NCBI GenBank assembly: GCA_027030285.1
Contig: JALVFC010000568.1
Location: 1 to 19,586 of the forward strand
Length of the DNA stretch: 19,586 nucleotides
Direction: 5' to 3'
Origin: Thiotrichaceae bacterium
Lineage (GTDB): Bacteria > Pseudomonadota > Gammaproteobacteria > Thiotrichales > Thiotrichaceae
The position numbers and the translations under genes are program-made. Under the pieces are notes generated by a model. It ran no database searches, was not told where the DNA came from, and saw nothing but the letters and a program-made list of their open reading frames with translations. This document shows, piece after piece, positions 1 through 5,565 of this stretch (positions within the stretch are counted from its first letter, which is position 1; each line of letters begins with the position of its first letter).

Positions 1-275
1 AATGCCTCTTTGGTGGATACTTTACCGGTGGCTAAAGGGCGATCTTTGGTGCGCGCTACCTTGCCGTCAAAATCCCGATCAGCATAATCATTGATGACGC
101 AGCCAGCGGAGCGCATGAGTATTACACCTGATACAAAAATCAGCAGAACCTTAAAATCAGGAAATCCCTGTGCAGCAATCCATAATGCCCAAAGGGTTGG
201 CCACAGTAGTAGATAAATCCCAATAGGCCTGTCCAGGCGCATAAGCTGTGCGTAGAGCTTTAGTTTCTCAAGCAT
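1..275 (-). CDS. ubiA: 4-hydroxybenzoate polyprenyltransferase UbiA (5' part only)
   Basis: This is the N-terminal 91 residues of a UbiA-type prenyltransferase; the rest lies beyond the left edge. The family attaches the polyprenyl tail to 4-hydroxybenzoate in ubiquinone synthesis, in the inner membrane. The start is LEKLKLYAQLMRLDRPIGIY followed by a hydrophobic helix containing LLLWPTLWALW, as in proteobacterial UbiA. The first aspartate-rich prenyl-diphosphate/Mg binding motif NDYADRDFD is present, followed by RTKDRPLATG, which is typical of UbiA. The ATG start lies only 2 bp after the stop of the upstream ferredoxin gene, so the two are probably cotranscribed. No strong ribosome binding site is visible, which fits translational coupling. 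The family call is firm. The exact substrate is inferred from resemblance to bacterial UbiA rather than to other UbiA-superfamily members. Confidence 0.93.
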   Translation of the reverse strand, partial: MLEKLKLYAQLMRLDRPIGIYLLLWPTLWALWIAAQGFPDFKVLLIFVSGVILMRSAGCVINDYADRDFDGKVARTKDRPLATGKVSTKEA

Positions 276-277
276 GG

Positions 278-604
278 TTATGCTTTGATTTTCAGGCGTT
301 CAACGGGCTGGTCGCCGAGCAGATGGGAGTCGATGATTTCATCAATATCGTCTTTATCCACCCAAGTGTACCAGGTCGCTTCGGGGTAAACGACGACTAC
401 CGGGCCATGCTCGCAGCGGTTTAAGCAGCCCGCTGTATTAATTCGCACCTTGCCAGAGCGTACCAGCCCTTCCTCTTTGCAGCGCTTTTTGGCATAGTCG
501 CGCATGGCTTTGGAATGATACTGCTCGCAACATTGCGAACCATCTTCGCGCTGGTTGGTGCAAAAAAAGACGTGGTATTTATAATACGATTTTTTTTCGG
601 ACAC
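278..604 (-). CDS. Thioredoxin-like [2Fe-2S] ferredoxin
   Basis: This is a 108-residue protein of the thioredoxin-fold [2Fe-2S] ferredoxin family (related to the NuoE C-terminal domain and clostridial-type [2Fe-2S] ferredoxins). The N-terminus YKYHVFFCTNQR is followed by a CC pair (C25, C26), then the strongly conserved C-terminal cluster motif NTAGCLNRCEHGPVV (C60, C64); C15, C25 or C26, C60 and C64 are the likely ligands. It is cytoplasmic, without a signal peptide. I chose the GTG at 602-604 because the family usually begins a few residues before YKYHVFF. The reading frame stays open further upstream, but that extension would overlap the divergent gene by over 100 bp. The gene lies directly upstream of ubiA with a 2-bp gap, a linkage that suggests, but does not prove, a shared role near quinone metabolism. 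The redox partner is unknown. Confidence 0.85.
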   Translation of the reverse strand: MSEKKSYYKYHVFFCTNQREDGSQCCEQYHSKAMRDYAKKRCKEEGLVRSGKVRINTAGCLNRCEHGPVVVVYPEATWYTWVDKDDIDEIIDSHLLGDQPVERLKIKA

Positions 605-641
605 GTTGGCAGGACTCTTTAAATAATAAGGAACAAGGATT

Positions 642-1718
642 ATGACTGACCCCATCAGAATTGACAATATCAGTGCTTTTTTTGAGCTCAGCCAATATGA
701 ATATCGGGTGTTTGATATGAGTCGCACGGTGCGCCCGCTTGCAAACGATACCTTCAAGCAGATAGAAAACCAGCAAGCACTCTACCCTACTCCCTTTCAG
801 CAATACGCTTGGCTGGGGATTATTTTCTGGCATCCCGAGACGATTGACGAGCCTGCTATCTGGTTTCTGAAGTTTCCTATTGATGAAATGGGCTTTTTAA
901 AACTGGAAGCCCGAGACAGTTTTATTCAGGAAATGCTGGAACAGGTGGGGGAAAAAATCAAGGCTGAAGCTGACGACAAGACACCTGAAGCTGCGAGCAA
1001 AGCAGAAACAAAGCATGAAAGCCAGTTTGCCTTTAAGCCTTCGCAGGACAAAATGGCGATCTTCAATGCGCTGGCTACACGGGAACTGGGCAGCTCCCCG
1101 TCAAAGTTCTACCAGCACGCGCATGAGTACCTGAGCGGCAAGCTGGGCTATGATCAATGGTCTTTTCTTGGCTTTCAGGGTCTGGCAGATGTGGTCGCCA
1201 ACCTGGATAAAGATGACAATGAAAAGAACGCTGCCAGTGCAATCCCTCAAATGCCTGAACAGCCTCTTATGTTGTTTAGCCAATTGCTGGAACATGTACA
1301 GCCAGAGGCTGCTCTGACTCAGGCATTACTGAAACGCCTGGTTGAAGAGCTTGCAGAGCCAGCACCTACTGTGCCGCTGCTAACTGCCCTGGCGCGTGGA
1401 TTATCCAATAGTGATGAACGCGACAACTGTACCCGGCTTTTGCTAGATAGCTCCCTGGGTACTGATATAGAAATACTGGCGTTGATTGCCAGCCGCTCCT
1501 GGCAGAGCTTGCAGGATAACTCCCTGTTAATGAAATTTCTGGAGGCTCTGGCGCAGCAGCCACAGCAAAGCTTTGATGTAATTTTAATGGAATTACTACC
1601 GATACCTGATATGCGAAACAGTATTTTGGAGGGTATGAGAAACCCGCAGCGTTCAGAGGCATTATCCAGACGTATTGGTGGCTTTATGAGGCGCTTTCAG
1701 GATGCACAGGAGCACTAA
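642..1718 (+). CDS. DUF3549-type conserved gammaproteobacterial protein
   Basis: This is a 358-residue soluble protein with no signal peptide or membrane segment. The N-terminal part (SQYEYRVFDMSRTVRPL, then PFQQYAWLGIIFWHPE and WFLKFPIDEMGFL) matches my memory of the DUF3549 family, common in Gammaproteobacteria and of unknown function. Residues about 105-130 form a charged, low-complexity linker (EADDKTPEAASKAETKHES). The C-terminal half is leucine-rich and helical, resembling HEAT-like helical repeats. The ATG is preceded by AAGGAACAAGGA, a usable ribosome binding site. It is the only plus-strand gene in the window and is divergent from the ferredoxin gene with 37 bp between starts, so its promoter must overlap the neighbouring coding sequence. 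A. vinosum DsrS is a soluble protein of similar size. I cannot tell from sequence alone whether the two are the same family. Confidence 0.82.
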   Translation: MTDPIRIDNISAFFELSQYEYRVFDMSRTVRPLANDTFKQIENQQALYPTPFQQYAWLGIIFWHPETIDEPAIWFLKFPIDEMGFLKLEARDSFIQEMLEQVGEKIKAEADDKTPEAASKAETKHESQFAFKPSQDKMAIFNALATRELGSSPSKFYQHAHEYLSGKLGYDQWSFLGFQGLADVVANLDKDDNEKNAASAIPQMPEQPLMLFSQLLEHVQPEAALTQALLKRLVEELAEPAPTVPLLTALARGLSNSDERDNCTRLLLDSSLGTDIEILALIASRSWQSLQDNSLLMKFLEALAQQPQQSFDVILMELLPIPDMRNSILEGMRNPQRSEALSRRIGGFMRRFQDAQEH

Positions 1719-1757
1719 CAATCTGACGGCCTAAAGAGACTGTGCAAGTATTCATTC

Positions 1758-1782
1758 GCAGGGTGCGTCGGCAGCACCCTGC
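1758..1782. other. GC-rich hairpin between convergent genes
   Basis: A perfect 9-bp inverted repeat, GCAGGGTGC and GCACCCTGC, is separated by a 7-nt loop. It lies 40 bp past the stop of the DUF3549 gene. There is no T-run on either side, so it is not a canonical factor-independent terminator. It may still end or stabilise transcripts from either convergent gene. Confidence 0.5.
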
Positions 1783-1788
1783 AATTGC

Positions 1789-1812
1789 AGCACTAGAAGA
1801 AGCACTAGAAGA
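1789..1812. repeat. 12-bp perfect tandem duplication (AGCACTAGAAGA x2)
   Basis: The unit AGCACTAGAAGA occurs at 1789-1800 and is repeated exactly at 1801-1812. It lies in non-coding sequence right after the 1758-1782 hairpin. A second, unrelated 12-bp tandem array lies about 70 bp away. Confidence 0.85.
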
Positions 1813-1830
1813 GTAGATGTAACCTCTGTG

Positions 1831-1848
1831 GCGCGACTGAAGTCGCGC
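1831..1848. repeat. REP-like palindrome
   Basis: GCGCGACT-GA-AGTCGCGC is a perfect 8-bp inverted repeat (in practice a 7-bp stem with a 4-nt TGAA loop). Its core resembles the GCGACTTCAGTCGC palindrome of REP sequences scattered between genes in many Gammaproteobacteria. Its place between convergent genes is typical of such elements. Whether it is repeated elsewhere in this genome cannot be seen here. Confidence 0.55.
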
Positions 1849-1884
1849 ATCCTTTCGTGTTCCTTTATAGAATCACGTCAGCAG

Positions 1885-1932
1885 CTAAAACTTGTCCTAA
1901 AACTTGTCCTAAAACTTGTCCTAAACCTTGTC
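1885..1932. repeat. 12-bp tandem array (CTAAAACTTGTC x4) over a stop codon
   Basis: Four adjacent 12-bp units occupy 1885-1896, 1897-1908, 1909-1920 and 1921-1932. The first three are identical and the fourth differs at one base (CTAAACCTTGTC). On the minus strand the unit reads GAC AAG TTT TAG, so each copy repeats the last codons and the TAG stop of the DUF4332-like gene, in frame. The innermost copy is the real gene end (D-K-V-stop). Confidence 0.92.
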
Positions 1933-3021
1933 CACATTGGTTTCCAGCATTGGCTCCAGCTGTTTTGCGTTTTCAATCCACCCGCTGATTTCTTCACGCG
2001 TGGGTACGTGCGTGGTTTTGCCGACATGACGATGAATCACCTCGATACTTTCTGCCAGTTTATCCAGTTTCGAACGCACCAGTGATTGCACGGTTGCGAC
2101 TCCAGATAATTCCAGTAACTCACCATCGACTGCATCGACACCTTTTACTCTCAGTAAATCGGCGACACTTGCCCATGAGCGTACTACCCAGCTTTCTTTA
2201 CCCAGGCTTTTTGCCAGTAATGAGATTTTTTCCTTGTTGGATGCCTTGTTGAGCAAGTCAGTGGTGGTTTTTACACCCAGTTTGCGCAGACGCTTAGTAT
2301 CTTCTTTTGAGATGGCTTCAATCACATCAACCGGGTATTCTGCCTGGTCTGTATCTATCAGTTTATCCATGATGCCAGCTGCGGCAGCTCCTATTCCTGC
2401 GCCAGTAAGTACTGATGCAGCACTGTTCTGGGATGTACCCTCGTTGGCCTCTCTTCTGGCAATATCCAGCTGTGCTTCTGCTTCAGCCAGATTGTTTGTG
2501 GTTTCGGTAAGATGGATGTGAGCTTCATCAAGCTGAGCCTGTAACTCATTGATTTTTTCTTCATATTCTTGCAACTGCCTTTTTGCCAGTTCTCCTCCAG
2601 CTTCCAGCTCCGCGATACGCTGTGCAAACACCTGCTGCTCTTCTTCTACCTTTGCATTTAAAGAAGTGTTCTCTTCTTCCAGAATCTGAGCTTTGCGGGT
2701 GAGTTCTTCTTCCTGCTTTCTGGAGCTGTCTACTTTGAATTTCATGCCTTTTTGCAATGCTGCCAGCTCGTTTTCCAGTGATTGCTTTTCTCTGATAAAG
2801 CGCTCTTCCATTTCCTCTCTTTCTTCAGCGATATCAGTGAGGTTTTTGACTTCTCCTGCATAGTAATCACGCTCATTTTCAGCACGCGCCAGTTGCGTTT
2901 GCCATTTCTCTTCGAGTCGTTTTATTTTGCGTTTGCCGCCACTGAGCAGCCATCCCGCAATCCCTGATACCAGGGCTGTTAAAAGCAGACATATCCATAT
3001 TTGTGACAGTAAGTAACTCAT
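1921..3021 (-). CDS. Membrane-anchored coiled-coil protein with DUF4332-like domain
   Basis: This is a 366-residue protein. Residues about 5-27 form one N-terminal transmembrane helix, followed by a basic stretch (GGKRKIKR) that suggests a cytoplasmic C-terminal part. Residues about 30-193 are a long, E/K/Q-rich coiled coil. Residues 202-217 are a small-residue hydrophobic stretch (LTGAGIGAAAAGIMD). Residues about 230-356 match my memory of DUF4332, a helix-hairpin-helix-like domain: VDVIEAISKEDTKRLRKLGV, WASVADLLRVKGV, and near the end PTREEISGWIENAKQL. Function is unknown; HhH-like folds bind DNA or protein. Its ATG overlaps the stop of the upstream OmpA-like gene (ATGA, 3018-3021), indicating translational coupling and a joint role. 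The C-terminal codons and stop have been tandemly duplicated downstream. Confidence 0.8.
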   Translation of the reverse strand: MSYLLSQIWICLLLTALVSGIAGWLLSGGKRKIKRLEEKWQTQLARAENERDYYAGEVKNLTDIAEEREEMEERFIREKQSLENELAALQKGMKFKVDSSRKQEEELTRKAQILEEENTSLNAKVEEEQQVFAQRIAELEAGGELAKRQLQEYEEKINELQAQLDEAHIHLTETTNNLAEAEAQLDIARREANEGTSQNSAASVLTGAGIGAAAAGIMDKLIDTDQAEYPVDVIEAISKEDTKRLRKLGVKTTTDLLNKASNKEKISLLAKSLGKESWVVRSWASVADLLRVKGVDAVDGELLELSGVATVQSLVRSKLDKLAESIEVIHRHVGKTTHVPTREEISGWIENAKQLEPMLETNVDKV

Positions 3022-4100
3022 TGTTTCAATCTCTCTACTGTTAATTCAATGCGACGGTTCCTTGCACGTCCTCTTGATGTTTTATTACTCGCCACCGGCT
3101 TGCTTGAACCATGACCTATTGCAACAAGATTTTTTTCAGCTATTCCTTTTTTTATCAGATAGTTTGCTACCGCCCGAGCGCGCTTTTTACTGAGTTGCCT
3201 ATTATTACTGTTGCGACCTGTTGAATCAGTATGACCGTGTATTTTGATTCTCATACCGGGGCACTGTTTGGCAACACGCGCCAGTTTATTCAGTGTTTTA
3301 TAGCTGGATTTCTTGATAACCGCGCTGCCAGAATTAAAATGAATCTTGCTACGTCTAAGTATCTTGTTGAGCTTTCGCTGACAGCTCTTGCTGCTTAATG
3401 CAGCTACAGGTTTAGCTGAACCAGAGGAGTCTGCCGCTGTAAGATCCAGATTTAAGGTATAACCGCTGGGTGTTTGTGATTTCAGTTGTTTGCTAATCTC
3501 TGCAAGCATCATTTTAGAGGGACTCATTCCCTTGATATCAATCTGCTGGTCAACAAGCATTGCTCTGCCAGATTGCAAACCACTCATTTTGTCCAGCATC
3601 AGCAATGCTGCATCGGGCATACCTTTTGCAACCGGAATATCTAGTTCCAGAATTCTGTCAGTTACATTTTCTTTCCCATAACGGGTGGTTGCTGCCTGAT
3701 GCAACGTGTTATGAGATTTACTATCCAGAATTCCATCGAGAGTTACCTTGCCATTATCAGCAAGTGATATTCCAAGTGAGTATTTTTTGGCAGGTGTCGT
3801 AGCCACTGCTGAGTCATCACCGGCGATTTTCAGATTGTTGCTGATAAAGTTATAGCCGTTTACCTGAACCGCTTGTTCTGCAAGTTGCTTTGTCGCCGCG
3901 TTGTCAACTGTGCCAGTTAAATTGATATCTCTGCCATCAACAGCAACTTCAACCCCGGTAATACCCTTCTCGGTCAACGCTGCTTTTGCTCTGCTGGCTA
4001 TATCTTCCTGGATAGCGGGGACATGTGTTTTATACACACAAAAATAGGCGATGGCAGCTATAGCGAGTAGTGCCAATAACAGAATAAATAAGTTCCTCAT
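3018..4100 (-). CDS. BON/OmpA-like peptidoglycan-binding envelope protein
   Basis: This is a 360-residue protein. Residues 3-21 (LFILLLALLAIAAIAYF) form an uncleaved anchor or signal helix. Residues about 31-93 resemble a BON domain (INLTGTVDNAATKQLAEQAV). A second BON-like segment follows at about 107-155 (KVTLDGILDSKSHNTL). Residues about 240-357 are an OmpA-like peptidoglycan-binding domain with the diagnostic HGHTDSTGRNSNNRQLSKKR and GRARNRRIEL. It should sit in the periplasm, anchored in the inner membrane and bound to the cell wall. I chose the internal ATG at 4098-4100 because AGGA lies 8 nt before it and the protein then starts with the hydrophobic helix. An ATG 11 codons upstream has no ribosome binding site. 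The stop overlaps the start of the coiled-coil DUF4332-like gene. The specific function is unknown. Confidence 0.85.
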   Translation of the reverse strand: MRNLFILLLALLAIAAIAYFCVYKTHVPAIQEDIASRAKAALTEKGITGVEVAVDGRDINLTGTVDNAATKQLAEQAVQVNGYNFISNNLKIAGDDSAVATTPAKKYSLGISLADNGKVTLDGILDSKSHNTLHQAATTRYGKENVTDRILELDIPVAKGMPDAALLMLDKMSGLQSGRAMLVDQQIDIKGMSPSKMMLAEISKQLKSQTPSGYTLNLDLTAADSSGSAKPVAALSSKSCQRKLNKILRRSKIHFNSGSAVIKKSSYKTLNKLARVAKQCPGMRIKIHGHTDSTGRNSNNRQLSKKRARAVANYLIKKGIAEKNLVAIGHGSSKPVASNKTSRGRARNRRIELTVERLKQ

Positions 4101-4248
4101 AGGATAAATCCTGATTCTATTAGGAGCTAGCATTCAGGTAATTAACAGGTATGGGGGGGCACCTGAATGTTAACCAGTTAGTCCTGGGATTGACGCAGCC
4201 TGTTAATAATACTGGCTGAAAATCACCCAAAAAATCCATTTGCTAACT

Positions 4249-4277
4249 AGCATAGTACAATTAAATTATTTTTTCAC
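4249..4277 (-). promoter_or_regulatory. Possible sigma-70 promoter for the OmpA-like gene
   Basis: On the minus strand, GTGAAA and TATGCT are 17 bp apart (each 4 of 6 to consensus) in an AT-rich stretch, about 150 bp upstream of the OmpA-like start. The whole gap 4101-4383 shows no gene. It is the most likely place for a promoter driving the two envelope genes and for the end of the rhodanese transcript, but I see no clear terminator. The match is weak and could be chance. Confidence 0.25.
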
Positions 4278-4383
4278 GCATTTTCAGCTACTAGAGCGAT
4301 ATATCACAGAAATCACATTAATTATGCTTATTCATTATTCAGGCACAAGAGGAAAAAATTGTCCTACCGGAATGAACTTATCT

Positions 4384-4848
4384 TTATTCGCCAAGCTGTT
4401 CGGGTGAAATGGCAGGGTTTAGTACACTATCTGCCCAATCGGGATCAACCTGCTTTCCATTTGCATCAAACAGGGGAAAATCTGAATCATTCCAGCCCTT
4501 TACTCCTGTTTTCATGGATTTGACCTGCTGGTATCCCATTTCCTGCATGGTTTTGGCTGCTAATACGCTACGGTTACCAGACCGGCAGATGACAATGACT
4601 GGACGTGTACGGGCAGTTACAAGCTCGGGGATGGTTTCTGCATAGCCCCAGTCACAGCAGGCTTCCAGAATACCTCTTGGCGCCAGGATGGATGATTTTA
4701 TATGCAGTGCATCAAATTCATCCTGTTCCCGGATATCAAGCAGTAAAACGGATTCATCAGATTCAGTGAGCTCTTCAACATCCCAGGGGAAAAGCTCTTC
4801 AATTTCAGGTAGTGTATCTGCAATCAGGTCTTTGAATGTTTTGGACAT
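4384..4848 (-). CDS. Single-domain rhodanese-like sulfurtransferase
   Basis: This is a 154-residue cytoplasmic protein with one rhodanese domain at about residues 20-126. It has the usual LLLDIREQDEFDALHI segment and the six-residue active loop starting at catalytic C88 (CRSGNRS), followed by GYQQVKSMKTGVKGWN. C88 would carry a persulfide for sulfur transfer. A vicinal pair C64-C65 (EACCDWGY) is also present. The extended N-terminus (DTLPEIEELFPWD) and C-terminal tail go beyond the minimal GlpE-type rhodanese. It is the last gene of the kinase/regulator block, 40 bp after the response regulator, in the same direction as dsr. Inference: a sulfur-trafficking partner for DsrEFH/TusA, or a sulfur donor tied to the two-component system. 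No clear ribosome binding site was seen. Confidence 0.9.
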   Translation of the reverse strand: MSKTFKDLIADTLPEIEELFPWDVEELTESDESVLLLDIREQDEFDALHIKSSILAPRGILEACCDWGYAETIPELVTARTRPVIVICRSGNRSVLAAKTMQEMGYQQVKSMKTGVKGWNDSDFPLFDANGKQVDPDWADSVLNPAISPEQLGE

Positions 4849-4888
4849 ATAGGCTGTTTGTTGAGAGTTATTGGGAATTTAATACGTG

Positions 4889-5551
4889 TTATCTATTTCT
4901 TGATGAGGCTTTTAAGCCATGTTCAACCGCCATGACCGCAGCAGTAATGCGTGAGTTTATTTTCAGCTTTCTGAGTATGGCTTTGACGTGTAATTTGACG
5001 GTGCCGTCCGAAATACCCAGGTTGCGGGCAATCACCTTGTTTGTCTGCCCTTCGGCGAGTAAACCTAATATCTCATATTCACGTGGTGTGAGTTCAGAGA
5101 AGGGGTCATCTTCTTCGATGGACTCTAGCGTATCGCCTTGCACAACTTTTGCCAGCACGTGGGACAGGTCGCCTGCAACAATGGTCTTGCCTGATATAAT
5201 ATCGCGAAGTGCGGCGACCAGATCATCGGGCTCCATATCTTTAAGCAAATAACCCTGGGCTCCGTTTCTGAGGGACTCAATCAGGTCTCTTTCTACTGCG
5301 CTGGTGGTCAGCATAACAACACGCTGTTTGGGGTGCTGCTTCTTGATTTGTTTAAGTACGGCATGACCATCCATTTCTGGCATGCGCATATCCAGCAGGA
5401 CAATATCCGGGCTCAGCTCTTTAACTAACGGAAGCCCTTCTTCGCCACTCCCCACTGCTGCCACCACATCAATGCCACGTCGCTTTAGCAGATCTTCTAG
5501 ACCTGCACGAAAAAGAGTGTGATCATCAATTAACAGGATTCGGGCATTCAT
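4889..5551 (-). CDS. NarL/LuxR-family response regulator
   Basis: This is a 220-residue regulator. Residues 1-120 are a receiver domain with the acidic pair D9-D10, phosphoacceptor D54 (DIVLLDMRMPEMDG), T82/T83 and conserved K104 (YLLKD). Residues about 150-215 are a LuxR/GerE helix-turn-helix (LTPREYEILGLLAEGQTNKV, then LGISDGTVKLHVKAILRKL). By family it binds DNA as a dimer once phosphorylated. It lies 14 bp after the histidine kinase gene, so they are almost certainly a cognate pair. The cluster position makes the dsr genes or linked sulfur genes the natural target, but no binding site can be assigned from this window. The overall layout is closest to NarL/UhpA-type regulators. The target is inferred from context only. 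Confidence 0.93.
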   Translation of the reverse strand: MNARILLIDDHTLFRAGLEDLLKRRGIDVVAAVGSGEEGLPLVKELSPDIVLLDMRMPEMDGHAVLKQIKKQHPKQRVVMLTTSAVERDLIESLRNGAQGYLLKDMEPDDLVAALRDIISGKTIVAGDLSHVLAKVVQGDTLESIEEDDPFSELTPREYEILGLLAEGQTNKVIARNLGISDGTVKLHVKAILRKLKINSRITAAVMAVEHGLKASSRNR

Positions 5552-5565
5552 AAAACTACCATTGG

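Noticed and set aside
605..757. N-terminal extension of the [2Fe-2S] ferredoxin frame with a hydrophobic stretch that could look like a membrane anchor
   Set aside because: It would overlap the divergent DUF3549-type gene by over 100 bp, and the family normally starts just before YKYHVFF, which fits the GTG at 602-604.
1885..1932. Tandem array considered as a CRISPR or iteron array
   Set aside because: Units are directly adjacent with no spacers, and no cas or replication gene is nearby.
1828..2085. Plus-strand 85-codon open frame with repeated KLVL residues
   Set aside because: The repeats are the translation of the 12-bp tandem array, and the rest is antisense to the DUF4332-like gene. 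No protein family resemblance.
4101..4133. Upstream ATG for the OmpA-like gene
   Set aside because: No ribosome binding site, and it would put polar residues before the signal helix; the ATG at 4098-4100 has AGGA at good spacing.
4134..4383. Possible small gene or terminator downstream of the rhodanese
   Set aside because: AT-rich gap with no convincing open frame with a ribosome site and no stable hairpin followed by a T-run; only a weak promoter candidate was kept.
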